DNA of 64,000 bases from Rosa chinensis (Eukaryota; Streptophyta; Magnoliopsida; Rosales; Rosaceae): contig NC_037093.1 of NCBI RefSeq assembly GCF_002994745.2, forward strand, positions 16,999,555-17,063,554. The letters run 5' to 3'. Below, one piece after another: positions 22,101 through 34,397 of this stretch (position 1 is the stretch's first letter; each line of letters begins with the position of its first letter). The position numbers and the translations under genes were made by a program. Below the pieces are notes generated by a model. That model did not search any database. It had not been told where the DNA came from and saw only the letters and a program-made list of their open reading frames with translations.

Positions 22101-24004
22101 CAGAAAAAAATAAAACAAATGCGCCCAAACACAAAACAAAATAATAACTTGTTGTCTCTTCAATGCTCCAGTATATTCTAATAGAAATTGACGCAAATAA
22201 ATGATTGTTAGTCTGTCTAGCGAGTTTGTTCTCATTCCTAATCTCCCGACAACATAAATATACAATATAGATCACTTGATGTTTATGGTTAATTATTCTC
22301 ATCAATTTTGTTTTCGCCGATTAACATATATTGTAGCAATATTGGTCAATGTCTTGATCTATAATCAATAAATTGAAATTCAATTGTTCAACCTTTTTTT
22401 GAACCATAATATAAATTCAAATTAATGAGAATAATTAATTAATAAGATAAAATTTAGTATGGTTCAAGGCCTTAGGGTTAGACCACAATATTTGAGTTTT
22501 ACGGTTTCATAAATAATTTTTATTGCTATTAGGGTTCCAAGTATCACAATTGAAAAAAAAAAAAAAAACACAAAAAAACAAAAATCACATTCAACAACTA
22601 CAATGAACATGTTGGGTATCAAAAAAGGTTGATATCATAAAAGATTAGAGATGATGAAGGACAAACTTCTTTGTGCGTAGAGAGAAGAACTTTGATAGAC
22701 TTTTTTTTTTTTGAAGAGGAAACTTTGATAGACTTTTTGAAATCTTTGGTCTAGAGGCTGGAAAATTATTGGAGTTTGATATGTATAGTTAACACTACAA
22801 AGTCCATGATTATCTATGATTTTCTAATTCCATAAGTATGAATGATATTTTGAATATCTCTGTACTTTTATTCATTTTTAAAAATCCTAATTGAATTCAT
22901 GAAGTCTTTAAAAATCTTAATTGAGTACCTCAAGACTTTTATGGACTGTTAAAAGTCTATGTTGAATACACCGAGACTTTTAAATTCCATAGATTTCTTT
23001 AAAATTTCCACTAATTCCATATACAATACACCCCCATCAAGGATAATCATGAACTTTGTAGTGTTAACTATACATATCAAATTCCAATAATTTTCTAGCC
23101 ACAAGACGAAAGATTTGAAAAAGTCTATCACAGACTTTTTTTATTTTTTTAAAATCTATCAAAGTTTTCTCTCTGCGCGCAAAGAGGTTGGTTATCTATC
23201 GTCTCTCTTTCTTGTTTCTTCTTGTCTTTTCTTTAATCTTTCATGATATCAATATTTTTTGATTCCTAACATGTTCATTGTAGTTGTTGAATGTGTTTTT
23301 TTTTTGTTCAATTGTGATACTTGGAACCCTAATAGCAATAAAAAATGATTTATGAAACCCTAAGATCCAAATATTGTGGTCTACCCCTAAAACCTTGAAT
23401 AGTGTTGCTATGAAATACTAGGTTTTGTCTTATTAATTAATTATTCTCATCGATTTGAATTTATATCATTGTTCAAGGAAAGCTTGAATAATTGAATTTC
23501 GATTGATTGATTATAGATCAAGACATTGATCAATATTTTTATGATATATGTTAATAGGTGAAAACAAAATTAATGAGAATAATTAACCATAAGCATCAAG
23601 TGATCTATATTGTATCTTTAAGTTGATTGGGAGATTAGAAATGAGAACAAACTAGCTAGACAAGGTAATAATCATTCATTTGAGTCAAGTTCTACTAGAA
23701 GATACTTGACCATTGAATAGGTAACGAGTTATTATCTTGCTTTGCATTTGGATTGCATTGGTTGTGTTCTTTGCTTTTTATTTTTATTTACTAGAAAATC
23801 TATAGAAGTCATTCATAATAAAGTATATGGATTTTCAAGAATGAATAAAAAGTCTGTTGCTAAAATTAATTGTTTTAAGAAATTAATAGCAATCTATCAA
23901 CTTTTTAAAGAGTCTGTGGACTTTTTAAAGAGTCTGTGGACTTTTTAAAAAGTCTGTCAATTAAAAAAAGTCTGCACAAATCCAAATACAATACACCCCC
24001 CTAA

Positions 24005-24896
24005 GTAGTTTCATAATTACTCTCAGTTTCTTTTCCTTCAACTTTAGTTAAGTATCTCTGTTTACTCCTGCTGTTTTATTCCAATGAGTTTTTCAGGCAG
24101 CTTCATTATCAGAGGAAATTGTGAGACTATCCCGCTGCACAAATACTCACGTCTATGAACTTCAAAAGAAACAAAACCATGGCTGGCATAGGTGATCTGA
24201 AAACTTTCAATGGCCATTGCCTCTTTGCTTTACCATTGAGTAGGTTGCTCCTCACACAAAAGGTAATAAAACAAGGTCATTCAAGAATACTTGGGGCAAA
24301 TATTGTGTCCCTTCCATATAAAAGAAGATAGTATCTTGCAAAAGGTTTCTGCTCATATTTTTACATATCCAAACAGTAGTACATGTATGAAAAGAATACA
24401 ACAGAAGCACTACGAATTTTGTAGGGTCCAACAAATTGAAGGTACAAAACTTAAAACATAACAAAATTTACAACCCTAAAAAGAATAAGAGAGTGCGGAG
24501 GAACTATATGAAGTAAAGGACCAACGCCCAAACAGGGTAGACGAATAGACAGATTAATAGTGAGATTAAAAAATTGTTATTCTAAGCAAGACTACTTTTT
24601 TATTTGCTGGTTACAGAAAATTTTAGTTGTTAAAAATATATGACATTAGTCCAAACCAACAGAGCTCTTCAGAGCTGTCTTCGGTTGGTTCATCGTCTGC
24701 TAGCATTTGCTGGGACTGTTGATCACTATAAATTATAATGACATAGTATTAATAGGCATCCATCATATAATGTAAACTATCAGAGGCAAAGAATGAAGAG
24801 TCTCTATGATATAAAACAGAACCTAATGATAATTGATTACTGCGTATGCAAGATTCCCAGTTTATTAGAACTCTCCTATGCAGGTTGAACTGCAAG
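24005..24896. other. Spacer with one exon-like fragment
   Basis: Mostly AT-rich. At 24062-24096 a pyrimidine-rich stretch ending in CAG precedes an open frame 24097-24195 (32 codons, beginning AASLSEEIVRLSRC and ending HGWHR, stop). It has the look of a terminal exon, but I recognise neither the protein nor any partner exons, so it is only noted. Confidence 0.3.
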
Positions 24897-27722
24897 TGTA
24901 ACGACCCGGCCTAAAACTTGAACCAAAACATCATTAACTACTAATAAAGCAAGTAAGAAGTTTATGGTAACAAGATTACCAACCAAACCACAAAAAGTAC
25001 TCCAAATAGTAAATACAATCCAAATCAATAATGTTTTGTTTTTACAAAAAGAAAACGATAAAGAAATCCTGCTCTCAACTATACTCAGCCCAAACTCTTC
25101 TCAATAGATATCTAATATGACCTGCAAACACAAACAAACGAGTAGTGAGCAAAAACATGCTCAGTGAATGACTCAAATAGTAGAGAAACAATCAAATGCA
25201 GCCACAAAATTCATACACTTTCTAAGTACGCACTTTTATCAGAAAAACCATCCCACAACATAACACCGAACTATAATCAGTTAGTAACCAAACACTCCCA
25301 CTTGAAGCATGATCAAAACAATTCACTGAAAGGAACCAAGCTGCCACTGCAAGCTCATAAAGCAATTCGAGATGCGACTGCAAACCCACAGTTTATCATA
25401 TGGGAATACCACTGCAAATCTGTTAACTAAAATAATATTGGGAATGCCACTGCAAACCTGTTAGCTAAAATGGGTTACCACAACCCAAATGATCGTGCCC
25501 CACACGGTCACATCATAATAGTAATGTGCACATTGCCAGTACCACTCTCCTACTAGCTAGAAGATTCTAAAATAATATATAATTTCCGTGCTCCCACTGC
25601 ACAAATCTGAAAATCAATTGCAGAAATCGTTCCACCACTATATCTCTGAAAACCGATCACCACTCATGCACTCAAATAGCAATAGAAAGCAAATAAACCC
25701 CAAGCAAGAGAATTTAACAATTATAGTAAACAAAATCCTAAAGCAATAGACTTTAATAGAGAACCACTATTTCCACGTCTATAGCTAGTTATTACAAACA
25801 CCAGTGACAAGGGATAAAAAGGATGGACCATGAAATCAGAAGATTGAAGACAAACTAAATGTAGATAGAAAAGAAATATTCTGAAAACAATTAAAGTAGT
25901 GAGCCTCAGCTGTAGCGACAAAGTACGGAAAGTAGGAGCAGCAAAAGCTACCTTTCCCAACTTTAAACCAGAGGAATAACATGCTTAAAATTCAATCCAA
26001 CAGAACCAAAATAATTATTTTAAACTAATAGAGAGTCGGCACTCAAACTCTCGGGCAAACAGAGAGAAGTACCTTTCTTTTAACCTCCGGTGTGAGTTAA
26101 AATTGTTATTTGCAAAACAGACGGGATTTAGCATAAAAGCCTAAACTCTCAAGAATAAGTGCAGGAAGAAAACAAAACAAGTTCACTGAGTACTTGTTTA
26201 CTCTTGCTAGTCAAAAGATAACATATGTGAAACTTATAAACAAAACTAACAAAACTGAACCAGTCCCACTCCAAAATCATACATGAAATACTTAACTATT
26301 TGGCAATAATTCTAATTTCTCACAACCTAAAGACCGTGCTATTAATCAAAGTAAATCAACAAGAACATAATATCAAGTACACTACTTCAGAGAAGATAGA
26401 AAGCACTCACACAACACAAAACAACAGATAATAATTGATAAGCATCAGTACAAGCTCAAGACTGATTTCAAAAGCTAACAATAAACCCAAGAGCTCCTTT
26501 AACAATCATTATACCAAAACCAAAACCCAAAACAGTTCAATTGATACAGAGCACAAACAACATGGTACCAAAACAATATAATTGATAAGCATCGTGCAAA
26601 GAGCACCCAAACTAAAAATCAACAAACTCAGTAAGTTCACATAACATCAAACACACAACATAACCTTTTATCGAAACCAACTCACATTCCATGTTAACAG
26701 CAGCAAGGCAGTGGATATAATGAAAATAAAACAATTAACAAAGTAGAGAAGTCACTCACATAAAGCAAAACAACCATAGATACTAAACAGCCCGAATGGA
26801 AACCCTTCACTTCTGAAATCTTCCTCCCTTTGCCTTCCACAGTTCAGTTTCACGAGCAGCAGAATCAAACTCCCATTCTTCTTCGTTCATCTCCTTCTTC
26901 TTCTAACACCCAAATCGAAACTCACACAATTCTATAGCTTTACTCTTTCCTCCAATCTAGAAATACCCAATCGCAGCCTTTGAGGAGAGCCCCAGACTCT
27001 CCAATTATCTCTTCTCATTCCCTCTCTGTCTCCCCCTTTCTACTTCTCGTTCTTCTTTCTTTTTCAACTAGTCGCACTCGTCTCCCTTCTGTTTTCCTTC
27101 TTTTTCCTCTTTTCATCTCTCTCTTCTTCCCCGTACTTCCTCTTTTCTCTTCTTCTTCTTATTTCTCCGTGATTGCCTTGCTTTTCTCCTCCTCCCTCTC
27201 TTCTCTTTCTTTTCTCTTCCTTCCTCTCTGTGCTCTTTCTTTTTATTCGCTCCGATTCCCCCTTCTTTTTTTTTGCCCTGTCTCCTTCCTCACTTTAGTC
27301 GGTAACCAGCCTTCTTAGATCTTCCCAAATTTAAAAGAAGGGTTTTTGTCCATTTTCCCAATTTTTAGAGATTTTTTTCTCACTTACCTTATTAAGTTTT
27401 TTTAATTCTCTCTTACCCAAAACACTCTAAGAAGGTTTTCCATAATACCCCATTAAGGTTTTTTTTTTGTTTTTTGTTTTTTTGTTTTAATACAATTTTA
27501 TCCTCACCCCTTTGTTACTTAGAGAGAGAGAGAGAGTGGAAGAGAGAGAAACTATAGGAGACTTCGCCAAAGCCGGTCACCGACTGTCGGAATCCCTTCA
27601 CCGGCAGCCGGATTCCGGTCACCGGTCGCTAGAATCCAGTAGCCGGATTTCGGCCAACTTTCGCCGTAATCAGATTACTGACCGCCGCCCACCGAAATTC
27701 TCTGAAAACCTCTGTTTGCCCC

Positions 27723-27887
27723 CAATAGATGTCTATTGCTCTCAAATAGAGGGGCAATAGACCTCTATTGCCCCTCAATAGACGTTTATTGCCTCTAATT
27801 TAGATAAATAAACTTTGATTAAAGAAAAAAAAAAAAGGAGATTACATAAATTAAAAACGTCTATTTCCCCCCAATAGACGTCTATTG
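27723..27887. repeat. Four 16-bp palindromes of the form CAATAGACGTCTATTG
   Basis: Near-palindromes at 27723-27738, 27755-27770 and 27776-27791, and a perfect palindrome CAATAGACGTCTATTG at 27872-27887. A half-site (aacgtctatt) lies near 27856. Central bases vary (ATGT, ACCT, ACGT) while the arms are conserved. Confidence 0.8.
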
Positions 27888-28814
27888 CCCTATAATAAAA
27901 CTTCATTTTTGCCTTTTTTTTCTTTTCTTTCATTCTAAGTCTTTTCCCCTATTTTTTTTACCAAAACTTAAGGTTTAGAATATCCACTTACATATCAAAC
28001 ATAACGTACATGAAATACCTTAATTAAGGCAGCAACATATATATGCTCACAATTTCACATAAGCAAAAGAGCTGGCCAATTAGCTTTAGATTTCTTAGCC
28101 CTCAGCAAACAATACTTAAGCCGTTTCATGCTCCATTTTTTTTTCCTTTCTGAGCCTTCTGCCCACAGAAGGAAAAAAAAAATTAATTAAGCCAGATCGG
28201 TGCGAATCCAGCTCGGTCAAAGACTCGGCCCAAGAAAACTCCGTCGGTGCTTTTCTCTTCCACCGTCGCCCTCTCCGCTGGTTTAGATTCAGGTTTCGGT
28301 TGAACATCAAGCTTTGGCGCTGGCTCAGGTTGAGCTCAGGCTCTAGCGCCGGTGATGATTCGGCTTTGGGCGCGAGGACTGCCTGTGATTCGGGTTGGGA
28401 TTCTGGATTTGTAGTTGGAGATGACAGAGGCAAGTGACGTCGTCTGGGATTCCGGATTGAGATTCTGGTGGAGGCAAGCGACGGAGGCAATCTGGGCAGC
28501 GACGTCATTTGTCCGATTCCGACAAGGAGGGAGTGACGGGGAGAGAAAGAGCCGGCGAGAAAGAGAGAGAGTGAGTGAGTGACGGTGATTCTGCACAGAG
28601 AGAGGAGAGAGAGATGAGAGAGTGGCATAGTTTGATATTGTTTAATTAGGATGAGGGTATATTAGTCATTGTACTCTAAATTGGATTAGTGAGAATAAAA
28701 ATCTGTTACTGGGGTGAGTAGGATAAATTTAGCTGATTTTGGTTAAGAACTCTTAAAAGAAAGCAATATAAGAAAAAATGATAAACTAGAAGTCTAAAAC
28801 AATTATCTAATAAC

Positions 28815-28816
<2 letters not shown>

Positions 28817-28863
<47 letters not shown>
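28817..28863. repeat. (TA)n microsatellite
   Basis: About 46 bases of alternating TA inside element E1. Confidence 0.9.
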
Positions 28864-28872
<9 letters not shown>

Positions 28873-29134
28873 AATATATAACAGAACTTCTAACTAAAGA
28901 AATTACCACAATAGAAAGAAAAGAATAAGAATTAAGTAAATAAAAAGGTCTAACTCATAGGCATATAAACAACTCCAAAATCAGGTGCGGGATATCACAA
29001 TAAGGCCTCAAGTCTCAGTGTCTCATACTGGATTGAACTTTCTCAATGATTGGAAGATAGGTTTGGATATAAGATACACAACCATAAATAATTATGATAG
29101 GGAAAATTGAGAAAAAGGTATAGTTCTCAGTACT

Positions 29135-29385
29135 TTTTTTTTTTTTTTTTGATCGGGTTAGTTGTTAGTAACTCACACACCCATGCAGTGGTATCCCAGC
29201 GCCAGGACACTTGCACCGACATTGCGGCGAAAGCCAAGCAAAGCCAGACTAATCCACTGCACCGCAGACGCACGAACCCAAAGGGTCCCTCAAATCTGCT
29301 GGCCACGGGATGGAGCTGGGATTCGAACGCTAGACCTGGGGGTTCCAAACTAGGCCATTCGACCAACACACCACACCACGTGGTT
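29135..29385 (-). mobile_element. tRNA-derived SINE, minus strand
   Basis: Flanked by an exact 14-bp TSD tagttctcagtact (29121-29134 and 29386-29399). Read on the minus strand it starts with a tRNA-like head, GTGTTGGTCGAATGGCC (A-box-like, about 29353-29369). A B-box GTTCGAATCCC follows (29318-29328), then a unique body of about 170 bp and a poly(A) tail seen as a T run at 29135-29150. All hallmarks of a plant SINE are present. Confidence 0.9.
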
Positions 29386-29495
29386 TAGTTCTCAGTACTT
29401 GGAAGATAGTTTTGAATATTACATACATAGCCATAAATTATTATGACGGGGAAAATTGAGAAGAAGGTATAGTTATATCTTTTGAAATGTGTGTG

Positions 29496-32400
29496 TGTAA
29501 CACCTCAAACTGCATCTCACCAGCTTGAGTACATTACAATGTCGCGAGTATCTAAAACATTAACTGAAAATTCGATTTATATTCTAGAAATTTTCTAGGC
29601 AATTTGTTTAAAATAAATTTTTCGTAAAATGCACAACGGAAACTTTTAAATTCTTTTAACTTGAAAACATTTCTAAAACTTAAAGTTAAATGTTCATCCA
29701 GGATTTGATGTTGCAAATAACTGAGAAATAATGGACTCAGCTTACAACAACAAATTTCAACAAGTTCCGGAAATATAACTTTAAGAAATAAGGATAAGAT
29801 TAGAAACCTGGAACCTGGTTTCTGTAAAGATATATATTCGAAATCCGCACACCCTACTCCATATGCTCCAATCCTGTTACCAGTGCACAGTACATGCATC
29901 CACACTGTTGTAGGGGTGAGCTTTAGTCCTCACTGCTCAGTAATGGCTTCACCCGACTAGGTTTGAAAACCGACACATGAAACAAAAATTTGGGATCCCA
30001 GTATGAAAACATACTTAAATCATTTCATTTAAAGAAAGACAAGCTTAAAATATTTTTCTAACTCAAAATCCAATGCACGGAACTCAAATAAATATATAAT
30101 ACCTGATGCCTGGTCTCGAAGACCAACTACACGGCCTTACCTCAAAATCTCAAATAAGTATAATCGGGTAAGCGTAGCAAGAGTGTCCACTTACGTCAAG
30201 GGATGTAAGACATTATTCCGTCCATAAGGCCCTTCCGGAGGTTTAGGGGATCGAAGCCCAAGATATCGCTATGTTCCTCTCACTCTCAGGCCATCAATTA
30301 CCAAACCATGCAACTCAAATATTCATTAACATTTAATTATAAACGAAAAACAACTAATCGAGTGAGTCTCAAGTCCCCTACCTGATTCTGATGCTTTAAC
30401 CTTTAATGTTATCTGAAATTCACGAACCTTCAGTTCCTCGGGTAACTGGAGTCCTATATGCCGACATTTCAATTGTTAATAATCTAATGAACAAATATAT
30501 GAAATTTCAACGATGAGCAAATCGCCCAACTAACATTTTCTGGTTTGGCTAGGATTTGACCAAGAGTTGATCGATAACTTTTATTTACGACCAAATGTAC
30601 TTTAGGTACCGACTACTTCATTGGACGCTATCTTATCGACCACATACACATTTCCGACCAAATATTTTCCAATATCGACTTAGCTCCATTTTCATACTAG
30701 GTGCACCCAAACTTACTAAGGGCACTGAAAATACCAAATGGAACGATATTGTGTTATAACCCAAAGAACAACTTAACTACAAAAGTACTTTATCAATAGG
30801 GACACAGAATTTGCTAACACAGTGTAAACCTCTCCACTGAGGAAACTTCACTGCGTGGCTTTTAACGTAGCCAACACGAAAGATCAATCCAATATGAATC
30901 AAATGAGTTTACAGTACACAAGTTGTGTTGTTCATAACATACACAATCACTTAGCAACAAATGCTAACTTGATTTACAACTGATCTAACGTTTACTTGAT
31001 TTTCAATCTATCAACTCTAATCAAATCACTGATCTTTCTTGTTCTCAATGTCTCACTGATCTTTGAGAATAATCTATGAAAGTATTGGACAACACAAGAT
31101 AAAGCATGAAACAAATAAAGAGAGTTTTCAGAAAAATGGTTTTTGACAGAAACCCATGGTTCAAGAATGAACAAACGTTTTTATGCTGCAGATGAAAACC
31201 CTAAACATGTATTAGTTTCTAAGCCTTTTATACAAGAGGAAAACTCCCCCTCAAACAAATCTTTTCTTTAAACACCAAATAAGATAGATATAGAAAGATA
31301 TCAAAACTTATTTGTTTTGCATGCAAAAAGTCTTTAATGCAAAATGCACCAAATCAATTTAATAGACATGTAAATCAATTTAAAATGTGTAACAAGATTT
31401 AGAACGAATCTATATTAAACTCAAGATCAGTGGAACAACTCTGCTTGATCATATCTTTCTCTTTGTTTCCTTGAAGTTCTGGTTTCCTTGTGGCAATGGG
31501 AAATCATGTATTGAATGGTAATTGCCCAATATACTCACAGGCACCCAATATGGTCAAATTCTTTCCTTTTTCATCCTAGTTCTTATGTTTCCATTCTAAC
31601 TAGTAAAACAAGTCCACTGCCCACAATTGCGATATCAATAACAGATTTATCAGCACATCCACTTCCTCAATTTAAATTCAACTCGCCACAGTTACCACAA
31701 CTTATTAAGCTCAAACACATAATAAGGAAGCTTTCGATTTCAACATCACACCAAGAGTGAAACTGCACCAATTCAATTCACCATTCTCACAACACGTTTT
31801 CACAGTAGACACGCAAACATTCAACCAATATCGTTGCAAACCAATTCACTATTCTCTTCCAATTAACAATCAAACTCGATTAATACTGCTCTAACCAAAA
31901 CACAAAAGCCAATCACAACAATTACCAAGCAATGCAGAACTTCAAACTTGTTTCACAATTACCTCTATCGAGTTCAGTACAGTATCAAAACCCAAATCTG
32001 CACCAACGAAGGTCTAGGATTAGCAACTTCCTCCATTTGATACTTCGGTGTGCTTTTCAGTAACTCAAGCTCCCACTCCGAGCAACACCGTCATCTAAGC
32101 CTAGCTGGACCTCAATTCACACTTCAGGAGACCAACGACGAACCTAAAGCTCAGAAACAAACCAAGAAGAGCCAGAAAAGTCCCCGGTGTCAGTGACAAC
32201 ATCTAACTCGAAACAATTCATTAAAACGTGATCAAATTCAAAAACTAATGGCATAGGCTTGTAGAGCATGACGAGAGGAGTTAGTTTCATACCACATGCA
32301 GCTCAATCCACCGCCGATGCTGTCGGAATATTTTCAGAAACCGTCAAAGCTTCTATGACTTTCCGGCGTTGATTCTCTCTCCACGATCGATGAATGACCA

Positions 32401-32784
32401 AGCCGTGACGGCGACGATGAGACAGAAAGAATGGTGTCAGTGCGCTGGCAGGAAGTGACGTGTAGTGGCAGATCTATGATATGAAAATGGGGAGGGCTGC
32501 GTATTTATGTGTCCGTTTGGGCTCTGTCCAAATTTTTTTTTTTTTAGTACAATTATGCACACGTGTGAGAATGCAAGAGTGGGGAGATGATAACCTGAGA
32601 GTTTAAGTGTTCAAAAATTGAATTTAGGCCTTTTTGGGAAGAAGAAGAAGACAAAGAATGAGAATTTGTGATGGACGAAGAGAATGGGAGAGCCAGAGAG
32701 GAGCTTGACTTCAATAATTCGGGAGTTCGGGTGGGCTTCGTTAAACAAACATACATATAAACAAAAAATATACATCATATATAT

Positions 32785-32835
<51 letters not shown>

Positions 32836-33297
32836 CCAGCCCAAAAGTTTGGGGAGGGCTTGAGTCCTCCCCACCCCATACCTAGATCTGCCCCTGGTGA
32901 CGATCGGGTCCAGTCGCCAGGTTGTCAAGTCGGGCAATTTGGGTTGCCTTTCGGGGATTTCCACCCTTATATACCCACTCTTGATTGGATTTCAACGGCT
33001 CCGATCAAGCGATGACTAATTTTCACGCTCAAATTGCACAGGGGCATTTTCTTTTTATTTAAAATGAATTTCCATAATTTCTAAACTTCAAAAATTCATA
33101 ATAAATGCTTTGGGTGTCTGAAAATTTCCATGAACTCGTTGTGCTGTGTACTTTATTATTAAACTCTTAAATCGAGGATTTCACCCTGTGAAAATTTCTG
33201 AAAAATATTCTCGAACACCTGTAATAATTATCGAGATCGTAAATAAATAATTACCAAACGATCTCAAATAAGCACGATAAATTTTCCGGGGCTCACA
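29496..33297. mobile_element. Long LTR-like element E2 with exact 5-bp TSD
   Basis: A 3.8-kb block from TGTAACACCTC to GGGGCTCACA, flanked by gtgtg on both sides (29491-29495 and 33298-33302). The TG...CA termini and 5-bp TSD are those of LTR retroelements. It holds no gag-pol and no internal LTR pair, so a solo LTR of a long-LTR family is the simplest reading. A hAT element (32463-32896) is nested in it. Confidence 0.65.
32463..32896. mobile_element. hAT-type non-autonomous element nested in E2
   Basis: The left end TAGTGGCAGATCTATG matches the reverse complement of the right end (CAGGGGCAGATCTAGG). The flanking octamers are gtgacgtg (32455-32462) and gtgacgat (32897-32904), an 8-bp TSD with two changes. 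It contains a 48-base T run (32788-32835). No transposase is recognisable. Confidence 0.75.
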
Positions 33298-33690
33298 GTG
33301 TGTATGTTATATTAACATGTTTATAGCAATCAAAAACTTGTTGAACTTTTGACTGTGCAGATATCTAACATGATGCATGCAACATATGCATATTCATACG
33401 TAGTCCAGAAAACAAATGCAACTTGTGATGTAGGCTGAATCAGAAGTAGATGGTATTTTGGATTCTGTATACGTATCCTAAATCGTAGGTAGATTGGATG
33501 AGAATGAGCCTCTGCCCTCTTTATTTTAATGGTGCTTTAGTAAGTGCTAACTTATGAGGGTGGTAATCTCAAAATATGAACTTAGAGTCATAGAAGAATG
33601 GTAGAAAGTAAAAAAAAGGATACCACAGAACATGCTGCTAATGTAAAGACTAAAAAGATTAGTGCAGAGTGTTACCTTTTCAAACTTTTG
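33298..33690. other. Host spacer up to the LINE insertion point
   Basis: No gene recognised. The end of this stretch (about 33647-33690) is repeated without interruption at 34405-34473 and defines the LINE pre-insertion site. Confidence 0.5.
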
Positions 33691-34352
33691 GCCCCTTCAG
33701 TTCGACAGCATGCTCCGGTTGTTCTAAACTCTGTTCCACAAACATGGCTTCCTCCTGCTCTTGGTTCTTTAAAAATTAATACAGATGCAACTTGGAACTC
33801 TGAGTCTTTGTGTTGTGGTCTTGCTGCGCTTCTCAGAGACTCTTTAGGTACTTTTCTCAATGGTGTGGTCTCAGTGGGGAAGGCTACCTCGGCGGAGGCG
33901 GCGGAGGCTCAAGCGGTTCTTCTTGGCCTCAATTTGGCAAAAACTGAGTCCATTCTTTCTTTCTCTCTTGAAGCTGATTGTCTCCCCTTAATCTCAGCTT
34001 TGAAATCCTCTTTGGGATCGGTCTCTTGGTCTACACTCTCTTGGTTTCAACAGATCAAGTCTTTGGCTGATTCTTTCTCTTCTGTAAACTGGTCTTGGAT
34101 CAGTAGGGAAGCAAATGTGGCAGCAGATGTTGCTGCTCACCTTGCTCCACGGTTGGAGCCTGTGTTGGATTGGTTTCTGAACCCACCTCCTTCCTTGCAC
34201 CATGTACTTCAATCAGATGCGGTGGCAGCTCCACCTTGAGAGCATTGTTTAGCTCTGTTTTCAGTTTTCCTTTTTGTTTTTCTTTCCTGTAAGGTTACTG
34301 TTGTCAAAAAAAAAAAAAAAAAAAAACTTTTGTTTGGCTTTGGTTTGAAAAG

Positions 34353-34397
<45 letters not shown>

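Larger units (their letters stand above)
21436..23035 (-). mobile_element. PIF/Harbinger-like element C, inverted, inserted into A
   Basis: Starts GGGGGGTGTATTGTATTTGG and ends ATACAATACACCCCC. It is the reverse complement of the family and is preceded by TTA (21433-21435). Without the 413-bp MITE and its 3-bp TSD inside, it is 1184 bp. The right junction (atcaagg) has lost the expected repeat of the TSD. It interrupts host A at cattcatactta, a phrase present uninterrupted inside copy B near 20415. Confidence 0.8.
20026..24001 (+). mobile_element. PIF/Harbinger-like element A, split by two same-family insertions
   Basis: Ends are GGGGGGTGTATTGTATATGG (20026) and the complementary ...CAATACACCCCC (to 24001), flanked by TAA (20023-20025 and 24002-24004). 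That is the 3-bp TWA duplication of PIF/Harbinger elements. Its own sequence is 20026-20196, about 21382-21435 and 23036-24001, about 1.2 kb in total. This equals the length of each inserted copy (1182 and about 1184 bp), which supports the reconstruction. No transposase is recognisable, so it is non-autonomous or decayed. Confidence 0.8.
24897..28999. mobile_element. Long LTR-like element E1 (TGTAACGACCCGG...GATATCACA)
   Basis: A 4.1-kb block beginning TGTAACGACCCGG and ending GGGATATCACA, so TG...CA ends as in LTRs. The five flanking bases are gcaag and ataag, an imperfect TSD. It has no second LTR and no gag-pol. Its layout resembles the better-defined block at 29496 and the one at 56121. 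The best reading is a solo LTR of a family with very long LTRs, possibly on the minus strand. It contains a pyrimidine-rich zone (26970-27300), palindromic motifs (27723-27887) and a (TA)n tract. Confidence 0.5.

Noticed and set aside
26980..27318. 112-codon ORF beginning MRRAPDSPIISS with many Ser, Leu and Phe
   Set aside because: It is the translation of a pyrimidine-rich tract inside element E1 and has no domain; low-complexity sequence explains the open frame.
28116..28628. 170-codon minus-strand ORF rich in Pro, Ser and Arg
   Set aside because: Lies within the LTR-like block E1, is low-complexity and overlaps another open frame on the same strand; no recognisable domain.
29318..29369. 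Possible tRNA gene on the minus strand (A-box and B-box)
   Set aside because: The match is to promoter boxes only; TSD, tail and body length show it is a SINE, and no full cloverleaf is apparent.
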